DNA from: Novosphingobium sp. NDB2Meth1
GTDB lineage: Bacteria; Pseudomonadota; Alphaproteobacteria; Sphingomonadales; Sphingomonadaceae
Direction: 5' to 3'
NCBI RefSeq assembly: GCF_900117425.1
Contig: NZ_FPEH01000014.1
Span: forward strand, 124,001-188,000
DNA length: 64,000 nt
A program made the position numbers and the translations under genes. The notes beneath the pieces were generated by a model. The model saw only the letters and a list, made by a program, of their open reading frames with translations, did no database searches and was not told where the DNA came from. This document shows, in pieces, positions 8,676 through 17,613 of this stretch (position 1 is the first letter of the stretch; each line of letters opens with the position of its first letter).

Positions 8676-10634
8676 TTGACCACGCTGAAAATGGAGGCCT
8701 TGGCAACAGGAGCTCCTTCCGATCTGTCCGCGCTTGCCGCCGATCCTGCCGTTTTGCGCGCCGCGCTCGCCGAGGCGGACGCCGCGACGCTGATGCTCGT
8801 GCTGGTGCAGCTGACCGGCGACCAAGGCCTGCTCGAGCGCGCCAGCCCGCACATCACCGGGCCGATGAACTATCACGAGACGATGCCCGAGGACCTGCGC
8901 GCCGAAATCCGTACGCGCCTCGCGGATACCTTGCTCGACTATGCCCGCACCGGCCGTCCGCTGCCGCCGCTGCCCGAAGGCGATTTCCTGCAGGACATGC
9001 TCTCGACCGCAGTCGGCGAGCATGTCAGCGCCGACTACACCGCGATGATGCGCGAGGATCTCGAAGCCGCGCATCCCGATCCGCGCGGGATGATCTGGCG
9101 CAAGCGGCCCGAGCCCGCCGCGCTGGAGGAGTTCCCGGTCGTCATCATCGGCGCGGGCATGTCCGGCGTCTGCGCCGCGATCCGGCTGGGGCAGGCGGGC
9201 ATTCCCTATACGATCATCGAAAAGAACCCGGCGGTCGGCGGCAGCTGGTACGAGAACTTCTATCCCGGCTGCGGGGTGGATACGCCCAACCACTTCTATT
9301 CCTACTCGTTCGAGCTCAACCACGAATGGTCGCACTTCTTCGCCAAGCGCGAGGAGCTGTGGACTTATTTCGAGCGTGCGACCGACAAGTACGGCGTGCG
9401 GGACCATATCCGCTTCGAGACCGAAGTAAGCGCGGTGACCTATGACGATGCGCGTGGCACCTGGGACGTCGCCACGCGCGATGCCTCCGGGGCGGTCACC
9501 CACCTCAATGCCCGCGCGGTCATCTCGGCCGTCGGCGTGCTCAACCGGCCCAAGCTGCCCGATATCGAGGGGCGCGAGACCTTTGCCGGCACTGCTGTCC
9601 ACACCGCACAGTGGCAGGAAGGGCTGGACCTCACGGGCAAGCGCGTCGTGATGATCGGCACCGGCGCTTCGGGCCAGCAGGTCGGTCCGACGATCGCGCC
9701 CGATGTCGCGAAGCTCACGATCCTCCAGCGCTCGCCGCACTGGGTCGTGCCCAATCCGAATTACTTCGCCGAAGTCTCCGAAGGCATGAAGTGGGTGCTC
9801 GCCCACGTACCTTTTTTCGCACGCTGGTACCGGTTCCAGCTGTTCTGGGCCTTTGCCGATGGTCTCCATGCCTCGCTGCAGGTCGATCCGGCATGGGACG
9901 ACGGCGGCAAGTCGATCAATCAGGTCAATGCGCGGCACCGCCAGTTCATGGAGCGGTTCCTGCAATCGAAGCTCAAGGGCCGCGACGACCTTATCGCCAA
10001 GTGCACGCCGAGCTACCCGCCCTACGGCAAGCGCATCCTCGTCGACAACAACTGGTTCGAGATGCTGCTCCGGGACAATGTCGAGCTCCAGACCGGCGGG
10101 ATCGCGAAGATCGTCCCCGAAGGCGTCGTCATGGCGGATGGCACCCTGATCGAGGCCGACGTGATCATCTACGCTACCGGCTTCCAGGCAAGCAAGATGC
10201 TCGCCCCGATGACCATCAAGGGCGAAGGCGGGCTGGACTTGCACAAGGTCTGGGGTCCGGATGATGCGACCGCCTATATCGGCACGATGGTTCCCGGTTT
10301 TCCCAACTTCTTCATGCTGATGGGGCCCAACACCGGCCTCGCGCATGGCGGGAACGTTATCTTCATCACCGAATGCCAGATGCGGCTGATCCTCACCGCC
10401 CTGCGCGAAGTGCTTGAAACCGGGTCCAAGGCCATCGACGTGACTCCGCAGGCGCACGATGCCTATGTCGCCGATGTCGATGAATGCCACGCACGGATGG
10501 TGTGGACCCACAAGGGCCTGACCAACTGGTATCGCAACGATGCGGGCCGCGTCTTCGCATTGCTGCCCTACCGGCTGGTCGACTACTGGAAGATGACCAA
10601 GACCTTCAAGCCCGAGGACTTCCGCCTGACATGA
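8676..10634 (+). CDS. FAD/NADPH Baeyer-Villiger-type monooxygenase
   Basis: A class B flavoprotein monooxygenase of about 652 residues. It has an N-terminal extension of about 140 residues, an FAD Rossmann motif VIIGAGMSGVCAAIRLG, the YPGCGVDTPNHFYSYSF block, the diagnostic Baeyer-Villiger fingerprint FxGxxxHxxxW (FAGTAVHTAQW), and a second, NADPH Rossmann motif VVMIGTGASGQQVG. The extension is like that of 4-hydroxyacetophenone-monooxygenase-type enzymes. The reaction inserts oxygen next to a ketone to give an ester or lactone. A TTG start at 8676 is chosen because GGGAG lies 6 nt upstream; GTG at 8655 and ATG at 8691 are alternatives. The hydrolase gene overlaps its stop (ATGA), which fits sequential action on the ester product. 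Confidence 0.88.
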   Translation: MTTLKMEALATGAPSDLSALAADPAVLRAALAEADAATLMLVLVQLTGDQGLLERASPHITGPMNYHETMPEDLRAEIRTRLADTLLDYARTGRPLPPLPEGDFLQDMLSTAVGEHVSADYTAMMREDLEAAHPDPRGMIWRKRPEPAALEEFPVVIIGAGMSGVCAAIRLGQAGIPYTIIEKNPAVGGSWYENFYPGCGVDTPNHFYSYSFELNHEWSHFFAKREELWTYFERATDKYGVRDHIRFETEVSAVTYDDARGTWDVATRDASGAVTHLNARAVISAVGVLNRPKLPDIEGRETFAGTAVHTAQWQEGLDLTGKRVVMIGTGASGQQVGPTIAPDVAKLTILQRSPHWVVPNPNYFAEVSEGMKWVLAHVPFFARWYRFQLFWAFADGLHASLQVDPAWDDGGKSINQVNARHRQFMERFLQSKLKGRDDLIAKCTPSYPPYGKRILVDNNWFEMLLRDNVELQTGGIAKIVPEGVVMADGTLIEADVIIYATGFQASKMLAPMTIKGEGGLDLHKVWGPDDATAYIGTMVPGFPNFFMLMGPNTGLAHGGNVIFITECQMRLILTALREVLETGSKAIDVTPQAHDAYVADVDECHARMVWTHKGLTNWYRNDAGRVFALLPYRLVDYWKMTKTFKPEDFRLT

Positions 10635-11848
10635 GCGCGATTGCGATCGAACTGGCCGACGGCCGCACCATCTCCGGCCACTGCGATGCGCAGTTCACCG
10701 GGGTCCTCGCCGAGTTCCGCCGCAATTTCGAGGAGCGCAAGGAGCAGGGCGCCAGCGTCGCGATCACGCATCAGGGCCGCATGGTGGTGGACCTGTGGGG
10801 CGGCCTTGCCAATCCGCAGACCGGCGAGGTTTGGGCTCGCGACACGATCTCCATCGTCTATTCCTGCACCAAGGCCGCGACCGCGCTGTGCCTCCACATG
10901 CTCGTCGATCAGGGCAAGGTCGCGTACGAGACCCCGGTAGGCGACATCTGGCCGGAGTTCGCCACCGCCGGCAAGGAAGCCACCACCGTCGGCATGATGC
11001 TGACGCATACCTCGCCCGTCCCGCACGTCGCCGAGCCCATCCGCAAGGGCGGCCTTGCCGACTGGGACTACATGACCGCGCGCGTCGCCGCCGAGCCTGC
11101 GCACTGGGAGCCCGGCACGCGGCAGGGCTATCATGGCCTGACTTATGCGTGGACGGTCGGCCAGCTCATTCGCCTCATCTCCGGCATGCCGTTGGGCCAG
11201 TATTTCCGGGAAAACGTGGCGGGGCCGCTTGGCCTCGACTTCCACATTGGTCTCCCCGAAAGCGAGGAGCTGCGTGTTGCGCCGATGATTGCCGCCGATC
11301 CGGCCGAAGTGAACTTCGCCTCGGATTTCTTCCGCAAGGCGACCACGGTGCCGGGGAGCCTCCCCAACCTGTTCCTCACCAACCAGGGCGGGGCTAATTT
11401 CAACTCGCGCGAAATCCACGCGGCGGAAATCGGCAGCGCCAACGGCATCACCAACGCGCGCGGGCTCGCCGGGATGTACACGCCGCTGGCGAACGGCGGC
11501 GGGGTGCTCCTGTCGCCAGACCGTGTCCACTGCATGGGCCGCGTCTGCGCCGCCACGCAGAGCGACGCGGTGCTGTGCCAGCCGATGCGCTTCGCGATGG
11601 GCTTCATGGCCACGACCGACAACAGGGCAACTGGCGGAGACAGCCTGATCCTTGGCGAGAGCGCGTTCGGCCATGTCGGCATGGGCGGCAGCGTGGGCTT
11701 TGCCGATCCCGCGGCGGGGCTGGCCATGGGCTACACTATGAGCCGGATGGGTGCCGGGATCCTTGTCAATGCCCGCGGACAGGGGCTGATCGACGCGGCT
11801 TACCGGGCCCTCGGGATGACTACGGATTCAAGCGGGGCGTGGCGATAG
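10631..11848 (+). CDS. Serine hydrolase, beta-lactamase/family VIII esterase-like
   Basis: A 405-residue class C beta-lactamase-fold protein. The catalytic SxxK motif is S78-C-T-K81 in YSCTKAAT, the conserved tyrosine is Y167 in QGYHGLTYAW, and a C-terminal HVGMGG block occupies the position of the KTG-like motif. Such proteins hydrolyse esters (family VIII carboxylesterases) more often than beta-lactams. The open frame extends upstream to 10484, but the ATG at 10631 overlaps the monooxygenase stop by 4 nt and begins the family's normal N-terminus. Co-translation with a Baeyer-Villiger monooxygenase suggests that it opens the ester or lactone made by that enzyme. Confidence 0.85.
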   Translation: MSAIAIELADGRTISGHCDAQFTGVLAEFRRNFEERKEQGASVAITHQGRMVVDLWGGLANPQTGEVWARDTISIVYSCTKAATALCLHMLVDQGKVAYETPVGDIWPEFATAGKEATTVGMMLTHTSPVPHVAEPIRKGGLADWDYMTARVAAEPAHWEPGTRQGYHGLTYAWTVGQLIRLISGMPLGQYFRENVAGPLGLDFHIGLPESEELRVAPMIAADPAEVNFASDFFRKATTVPGSLPNLFLTNQGGANFNSREIHAAEIGSANGITNARGLAGMYTPLANGGGVLLSPDRVHCMGRVCAATQSDAVLCQPMRFAMGFMATTDNRATGGDSLILGESAFGHVGMGGSVGFADPAAGLAMGYTMSRMGAGILVNARGQGLIDAAYRALGMTTDSSGAWR

Positions 11849-11980
11849 CGGCGCCTCGTCCCTGCGCCAATCTCCCCATCAGGCACACGTTTGTCATGGC
11901 TTGCGCACAATAAGTTGTCGCCAAAACGGCACAATTTGCGCTAATGTTACAGCGTTGACAGGGGCGGGCACAAGATTCGC

Positions 11981-14335
11981 ATGGATGCCGTAACGGAAGA
12001 CTTCGGGCGTGATGTGACGGCAGGTACGCGTTTCCATGTCCAGCTGATCGGGCCGTTCCGCCTTGTCGGACCCGATGGTGCGGCCATTCCGATCCAGGGC
12101 CGCCGTACGCGCGCCATGCTTGCCACGCTGCTGCTGGCGCCGCAGCACCGGATGGCGCGCGAACGGCTCGCCGGGCTGTTCTGGAGCGACCGCAGCGAGG
12201 CGCAGGCGCGCGCCAGCTTGCGCCAGTGCCTGCTCGAATTGCGCGGCGTGCTTGCGTCTGTTGTGGCTGACGAAGAGCACCTGATCGCCACGCGCGAGGC
12301 GGTTGAGCTCGCACCGGGCGCCTTTGGCTGCGATGTTCTCCATCTGCGCGGCGCGCTCGCCAGCGAAGATTGGCAAGCTGCGGCGCGCCATATCGAGAGC
12401 GCCGGCAGCGCCCCGCTGCTGCAGGATCTTGAACTCGGCGGGGCCTATGGCGAATGGCTCGATATCGCCCGCGCCGAGATCGATGCGCGCATTGCCGATG
12501 GCCTTGCCCGCCATATCGCCTTGCGTGAACGCACCGGCGACAGCAGCGGGGTCAAAGCGCTGGCCGCCGCCTGGCTGCGCCGCGATCCTTTGAGCGAACC
12601 CGCCGTCGCCGCGTTGATCCGCGCCGAAATCGCCTCCGGGGCGCGCGCGGCGGCCCATATCCGCTATCAGGCCTTCCGCGATCTGCTCGCCGCCGAAATC
12701 GGTGTCGCGCCCGGCCCGCTCGTCGACGCGGCGCTGCGTAGTGCTGACAGCGCAGCGGAGCCACCCGTGGTCTCGGCCCCGCCGCCACCTCAGCCGTCCG
12801 CACCGGCCCCAGCGCTCCCCACCGACGCGCTCGTCCTGGCAGTGCTGGCCTTCGACAATCTCTCCTCCGATCCCGATCTGGCCGATTTCTGCGATGGCGT
12901 TTCGGAGGAGATCCAGCGCACCGTCGCCCGCGGCACCGGCATCGCGGTGGTCGCGCGTGCGTCCAGCTTCCAGTTCCGTGGGCCCGACAAGGGCATCGCC
13001 AAAGTCTCTGCCGCGCTCGGCGCTTCGCACTTGCTCGATGGCGCGGTGCGGCGCAGCGGCAACCGCGTGCGGATCACCGCAGAGCTGGTCGAGAGCGCGA
13101 GCCAGCGTACGCTGTGGAGCGAACGCTTCGACGGCGATCTCGAAGATGTCTTCGCGCTGCAGGATTCGATTGCGGAGAAGGTCGCCGCCGCGCTCGAACT
13201 CACGCTGATGCCGTGCACGCCGACGCCCACACTGGAGCCCGCAATCTACGAACGGTTCCTGCGCGCACGCGGCCTGCTCGCCGATGGTGATGCGCAGTTC
13301 GACGACACCGCGAGCGAGGCGGTGCCGCTGCTGGAATCGGTTGTCCGCGAAGCGCCCGAGCATGCCCCGGCATGGGAAATGCTCGCACTGGCCCGCGCAC
13401 AAGTGCTCCGCTCCGGCCACGGCGCAGGCAACTACTTCGAAGGCCGCGACGCGGTGATCCACGCGGCGCAGACGGCGCTGAAGCTTGATCCCCGCCGCGG
13501 CGGGGCCTACCGCGCGCTCGCCAAACTGGAGCCATGGGGCCATCATGCCGCGCGCGAAAAGCTGCTGCTTCAGGCGCTCGAAGTTTCCCCGCGCGATCCC
13601 GCCGCGCTCACCGACATGAGCGACTTCTGCTGGGGCGTCGGCCGCTTCCGCGATGCGCTCGCCTATGCGGAGCAGGCCTGCGAACTCAATCCGCTGATGC
13701 CATCCGCCCGGCTGCATGTCTCGCAGATGCGGGCCTATGTCGGGGATTACGATACCTCGGTCAGCATGCTGGAAGACGTGCACCAGCGCTGGCCGAACAA
13801 CCCCGGCATTCTCATGGCCCTGCTCAACTGGGCGGGCTCGCTCGGTTATCCGGAAGTCTATTACCGCCACGTCAGCAAGATCGACAACTTCGACGGCTGG
13901 CAGGCGCGCGATCTGGCGGCAGTGCGCGCCTATGTCGAAGCGGTGTTCTCGAAGGACATGGCCATCAAGGAACACCGCGCCGCCCGTTATCGCGGGCTGC
14001 TGGAAAAGACCGGTACGATCACGCTCAGCCTGCCGACCGGGCTCGGCTTCATCGGTCTTCCCGATCAGGCATTCGAGATGGTCGAGCAGGCGGACTACAG
14101 CCACGTGTTCGATCCTGCGGGTCCGTCGCCGAGCCTGTTCTATCCCGGCGTTGCGCTGGGCCCCTGGAGCTGCCTGCTCAGCCACCCGCGCTTCATCCGC
14201 GTGTGCCACCGGCTGGGCCTCTGCCGCTACTGGCAGGAGACCGGCAACTGGCCCGATTGCGCGGCATGGGTGCCGTTCGATTTCAAGTCGGCGGTGCGCC
14301 GTGTGCTTGATATGGGCCCTGCGCCGGGAGAGTAG
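11981..14335 (+). CDS. BTAD-type transcriptional activator with TolB-like/FlgO-like and TPR regions
   Basis: A 784-residue protein in three parts. Residues 1-255 carry a winged-helix region (GRRTRAMLATLLLAPQHRMAR, then SLRQCLLELR) followed by a bacterial transcriptional activator (BTAD) helical domain. Residues 285-410 form the alpha/beta domain beginning LAVLAFDNLSSDPDLADFCDGVSEE seen in adenylate-cyclase-associated TPR regulators. The remainder is TPR-like helical repeats. A proline-rich linker (PPPPQPSAPAPALP) separates the first two parts. No nucleotide-binding site, kinase or phosphoacceptor is evident. No clear ribosome site precedes the ATG. The gene faces the six-gene operon at 14337-21551 with a single base between stop codons, making it the local candidate regulator. 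Confidence 0.82.
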   Translation: MDAVTEDFGRDVTAGTRFHVQLIGPFRLVGPDGAAIPIQGRRTRAMLATLLLAPQHRMARERLAGLFWSDRSEAQARASLRQCLLELRGVLASVVADEEHLIATREAVELAPGAFGCDVLHLRGALASEDWQAAARHIESAGSAPLLQDLELGGAYGEWLDIARAEIDARIADGLARHIALRERTGDSSGVKALAAAWLRRDPLSEPAVAALIRAEIASGARAAAHIRYQAFRDLLAAEIGVAPGPLVDAALRSADSAAEPPVVSAPPPPQPSAPAPALPTDALVLAVLAFDNLSSDPDLADFCDGVSEEIQRTVARGTGIAVVARASSFQFRGPDKGIAKVSAALGASHLLDGAVRRSGNRVRITAELVESASQRTLWSERFDGDLEDVFALQDSIAEKVAAALELTLMPCTPTPTLEPAIYERFLRARGLLADGDAQFDDTASEAVPLLESVVREAPEHAPAWEMLALARAQVLRSGHGAGNYFEGRDAVIHAAQTALKLDPRRGGAYRALAKLEPWGHHAAREKLLLQALEVSPRDPAALTDMSDFCWGVGRFRDALAYAEQACELNPLMPSARLHVSQMRAYVGDYDTSVSMLEDVHQRWPNNPGILMALLNWAGSLGYPEVYYRHVSKIDNFDGWQARDLAAVRAYVEAVFSKDMAIKEHRAARYRGLLEKTGTITLSLPTGLGFIGLPDQAFEMVEQADYSHVFDPAGPSPSLFYPGVALGPWSCLLSHPRFIRVCHRLGLCRYWQETGNWPDCAAWVPFDFKSAVRRVLDMGPAPGE

Positions 14336-14336
14336 A

Positions 14337-15392
14337 TCAGATCTGGCCGTAGGTATGCAGCGTCCGCTCGATCTGGAAGTGCGCATCGGCGGTGAAGCAG
14401 ATCACCATCGCCACCTCGATCGGCATGTACTTCAGGTTCCAGTTCGTGTCCGGCGTCCCGGGGGCATTGAGCAGGGGCGGTGGCGTCTCCAGCAGCGAAC
14501 ATTCGTTATGCGGGCGCGCGCCGAACATGGCGTGGATCGTTTCCTCGAGGCTGTCCGAGCAGAGGAATTCGACCACCGTATCCGCGCCTGAAAAGAACGC
14601 CAGATCGCGGATATTGCTGTGCTGCGTGGTCGAGGAGACGATCGCGCGGTAGGCGGCAAGGTCCATGTCGAACACGTCGCGGAACTGGCGCAAGGTGTTG
14701 ACCTCCATGCCGGTGCGCTTGTCCGTGGCGGTGCTGCCGGTAAAGATGCCGTCGGCGAGCAGATTGTCGACGAAGGCGTCGAGGTCGTCGTCGTCCTTGC
14801 GCAGGCGGAGCAGGTCGGCCTCGCTCGTATCGGGCAGAAGGCCCATGCGCATGCAGCCGATGCTCTGGCTCCGCGCTCTGGGATCGAACTTCGCCATGCC
14901 TTCGATCGCCATGTCGATCCTCAGGTCGGCAGGACTTTCGCCTTCCTCCATGCGGATCACCGCCATGTCCATTTCCGTCCCGAAGATCTCGCGCGCGGAA
15001 AACATCACGTAGCTGTTGTCGTCGAAGGCGAAGGGTTCGATCCACACTTGCAGCGGATCGACCAGCAGGTTGTCCTCGCTCACGCGGTAGCGCAGCGCCG
15101 GGAAGGTCCAGCTCAGCTCGATATGGCTGGTGGTGTCGCGCCCGGTCCGCCCGTCGCAGCAGCTCGAAAAGTGCGCGTGGCGCGCCACGCAGAGCAGGCC
15201 GTACGTCTTGCCCGGCAGCGGGGTGTAGTGGAACGGCGCCCGGTCCGGCGCGGCGGCATTGAAGCGCGTGTCGAGGTAGGCTGCGATCAGTTTGCGGTCG
15301 ACCGCGATGACGAACTGCCACATCCGCATGCCGAGCGAGCGCCACGGCGGCAGCAGCTGATCGGTTGCGAAGGATTCGAGGAACACGGTCAT
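14337..15392 (-). CDS. Uncharacterised protein, acetoacetate-decarboxylase-like fold suspected
   Basis: A 351-residue protein I do not recognise at family level. It has no signal peptide or membrane segment. Its middle contains FAFDDNSYVMFSAREIFGTEM, which resembles the D-N-x-x-A-x-REI-x-G stretch of acetoacetate-decarboxylase-like proteins and parallels the segment GNPMSSVCGREMLGLGKLL in the gene directly upstream, so the two are probably diverged relatives. It is the last gene of the overlapping operon; its ATG overlaps the upstream stop by 4 nt. Activity as a decarboxylase is not established; a catalytic lysine equivalent is not obvious in this copy. Confidence 0.6.
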   Translation of the reverse strand: MTVFLESFATDQLLPPWRSLGMRMWQFVIAVDRKLIAAYLDTRFNAAAPDRAPFHYTPLPGKTYGLLCVARHAHFSSCCDGRTGRDTTSHIELSWTFPALRYRVSEDNLLVDPLQVWIEPFAFDDNSYVMFSAREIFGTEMDMAVIRMEEGESPADLRIDMAIEGMAKFDPRARSQSIGCMRMGLLPDTSEADLLRLRKDDDDLDAFVDNLLADGIFTGSTATDKRTGMEVNTLRQFRDVFDMDLAAYRAIVSSTTQHSNIRDLAFFSGADTVVEFLCSDSLEETIHAMFGARPHNECSLLETPPPLLNAPGTPDTNWNLKYMPIEVAMVICFTADAHFQIERTLHTYGQI

Positions 15393-16537
15393 GGCAGGCC
15401 CACTCCTCTGCGGGGACCAAAAAAGCCGCGCAACGGGCGGTACCAGCGCGAAACGAGATCGCTTGCGCCGGGTGTCGGCGGCACGCCGTCGCGGTCGATG
15501 GGAAACTCGCGGATCACGCGCAGCGTATCGAAATTGATGTCCGCCTCGAACCGCCGGGCCGCGACCGTATTCACCGAATGGGGCTTGCCGGTCGGCTTCT
15601 TGTCCACCTCGAGGAATACCTCGAGGATCTCGTGGAAGCTGCCGATGTCATTGAAATACATGTCGATGTCGAGCTCGTTGTAGAACCGGACATTGCGCAC
15701 GTTGAGGTATTGCGCACGGCAGGTGACGAGCGCCTGATAGACCGCGCGCTGCGGATCGGCGGCATCGCGATATTGCTTGAGGCCCACCGTGCGCATCGAG
15801 GTGGGGATGAGGCCGAGCGAGAAGCTGTCGATGAAGTTCGACACGCTGGACAGGCCGCCCACCAGTTTCGAGGCCTCAGGGCTCTCAAGCAGGGTGGCAA
15901 GCGTGCGGTAAGGCGGCTGCGTTCCCGCCGGGGTCGGCAGGACCGGCTTGGTCTCGATGCGCATGAACTCCTGCATGCGCTGCATCGTTCCGGGCTCGTC
16001 ATCCGGCCAGCCGGGCAGGCTGATCCGCCCGTGGAAACTTTCCGGATAGCGGCCCACGCCGTTCTCGATCTCGGCCAGCAGCTTGCCGAGGCCCAGCATT
16101 TCCCGCCCGCACACGCTCGACATCGGATTGCCGACGACGATGAACGGCAGTGCCCATTCGAGGGCGGTGTCGGTGATCAGGCGCTTGGCGCCCCGGCCAT
16201 AGCGCACCACCGGGATCGCCACGAAGACTTCGGTCTGGCTGATCGCGCCCCGGTCGGAATAGGGCACTTCTCCCAGATGGGGGCTGGCCGGTGCAGCGCT
16301 GATCATCGTCGGATAGTTCAGATAGAGCACCGTCGCGTAGGGCCAAGCCGCCAGCGGCCGGTAGACATACTCGCGCGTCTTCTCGTCGCCGATGTTGAGA
16401 TACATGTCGCAATAGCGCTGAACCCGCTCCATCGACACGTTCATGTAGAACGCGTTCACGGTGACATCGGGGAAGTGGTAGGGCGGCGGCACTTGCTGGC
16501 TGGCGGCAGACTGAACGTAGGGGACGCGTATGCTCAT
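15389..16537 (-). CDS. Uncharacterised protein with acetoacetate-decarboxylase-like features
   Basis: A 382-residue soluble protein. The stretch TEVFVAIPVVRYG followed by PFIVVGNPMSSVCGREMLGLGKLLAEIE matches the pattern of the acetoacetate decarboxylase fold (hydrophobic strands, then an AGRE-x-x-G-x-x-K turn), with the lysine of LGKLL in the family-typical place. Members of this superfamily include decarboxylases, aldolase-dehydratases and proteins of unknown role. It lies between the reductase gene and the second ADC-like gene, overlapping each by 4 nt. Function remains inferred from the fold-like motifs only. Confidence 0.62.
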   Translation of the reverse strand: MSIRVPYVQSAASQQVPPPYHFPDVTVNAFYMNVSMERVQRYCDMYLNIGDEKTREYVYRPLAAWPYATVLYLNYPTMISAAPASPHLGEVPYSDRGAISQTEVFVAIPVVRYGRGAKRLITDTALEWALPFIVVGNPMSSVCGREMLGLGKLLAEIENGVGRYPESFHGRISLPGWPDDEPGTMQRMQEFMRIETKPVLPTPAGTQPPYRTLATLLESPEASKLVGGLSSVSNFIDSFSLGLIPTSMRTVGLKQYRDAADPQRAVYQALVTCRAQYLNVRNVRFYNELDIDMYFNDIGSFHEILEVFLEVDKKPTGKPHSVNTVAARRFEADINFDTLRVIREFPIDRDGVPPTPGASDLVSRWYRPLRGFFGPRRGVGLP

Positions 16538-17613
16538 GCCGCCGTGCTCCTGTCATCGGCAAGGAAACGCGCGGCGTCCGCCTCCACCGCAAAGCCTGAT
16601 CCGAACGCGGCGGCAAGGCTGGACACACCCGCCGGAGCGCCTCCCGCCAGCACCCGCCGCAGCGCCTCGCAGGCGATCCGCACGCTGGCGCCATAGCCGT
16701 CGAGCGTCTGCATCCTGAGCCGCCTTACCCGCCGCCAAGGGTCGTCCGCTTCGGCCACCATCGTAAAGCGCGCCGCCTCGCGCCGGGTCTCGTCGGGCCG
16801 CTCGGGCCAGATGCGGGCCATCGCGGAGCCTGCCATGCGCCACGGTGCCGCGCCCGTCATGGCCATGCCGATACCCGAAGCGCGGTAACCTGCCCGCATC
16901 GACCAATGCATGGCGGAATAGATGGCAATGTCCTTCACTTCGGGCAGCAAGGCCCCGCCGGTCACCACGCTGGCCCAGTCGGTCGCCACAGTCTCCTGCG
17001 GGCCGCCGCCGAAATCGAACATCGCGGTGAGGCTCCCCGCCGGTACCGTCGCCAGCGCGCCCTTGCGCCGGATCACCGTGCCCGGATCGGCCAGCCCCGC
17101 CATCGTCGCCACGCTCCCGCGCGATACGACTTGCGCCGCCGAAATGCCCAGTCTCAGCGCGCGCGTATCGGGCCAGCGTTCGGTTGCGGCGAGCAGCAGG
17201 CAATCGGTCGCGGCCGGAGTCAGCGCCGCACCCGGCAGCACCGCGATCCCCGCTGCGCGCGCCTCTGCATCGCGGGCGAACAGGGCCTGGATGACGCGCC
17301 ACTCGCCGCCGAGATCGAGGTAGTGGGTCCCGCTTATCAGACAGGCCTCCAGCATCGGCTTGGCCGTCGCGGCGAACGGTCCGGCAGCATGGAGCACAGC
17401 ATCGATCCCCGCCAAGCCAGCGCGGACCGCCTGCGGATCACCCAGCGCAAAGGCGCGCCACGGCAGGCCCAGCGGTTCGGCCACGGCACGGACCGCCTGC
17501 TCGTTGCGCCCCGCCAGCACCAGATCGACCTTGCCCCCACGCTCGTTGGCCAGCGCCGCTGCGATCGCCCGGCCGGTATAGCCCGTGGCCCCATAGAGCA
17601 GCGCGCGGCTCAT
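16534..17613 (-). CDS. Saccharopine-dehydrogenase-like NAD(P)-dependent reductase
   Basis: A 359-residue protein with the N-terminal Rossmann motif LLYGATGYTGRAIA, a LAGRN turn binding the ribose/phosphate, and the AGPFAAT and GTHYLDLGGEW blocks of the saccharopine-dehydrogenase/trans-acting enoyl reductase family. In actinobacteria relatives reduce enoyl chains or lipid precursors. It probably uses NADPH and a hydrophobic substrate. The start overlaps the polyprenyl synthase stop by 4 nt. Its place next to an isoprenyl diphosphate synthase and a desaturase-like flavoprotein suggests that it reduces double bonds or carbonyls in an isoprenoid-derived product; that is inference. Confidence 0.82.
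   Translation of the reverse strand: MSRALLYGATGYTGRAIAAALANERGGKVDLVLAGRNEQAVRAVAEPLGLPWRAFALGDPQAVRAGLAGIDAVLHAAGPFAATAKPMLEACLISGTHYLDLGGEWRVIQALFARDAEARAAGIAVLPGAALTPAATDCLLLAATERWPDTRALRLGISAAQVVSRGSVATMAGLADPGTVIRRKGALATVPAGSLTAMFDFGGGPQETVATDWASVVTGGALLPEVKDIAIYSAMHWSMRAGYRASGIGMAMTGAAPWRMAGSAMARIWPERPDETRREAARFTMVAEADDPWRRVRRLRMQTLDGYGASVRIACEALRRVLAGGAPAGVSSLAAAFGSGFAVEADAARFLADDRSTAA

Noticed and set aside
8640-10511. A 623-residue open frame antisense to the monooxygenase
   Set aside because: Shadow; composition typical of complemented high-GC coding sequence.
11894-14386. An 830-residue open frame antisense to the BTAD regulator
   Set aside because: Same reason; the product is a repetitive His/Arg/Ala string and the plus-strand gene has recognisable domains.
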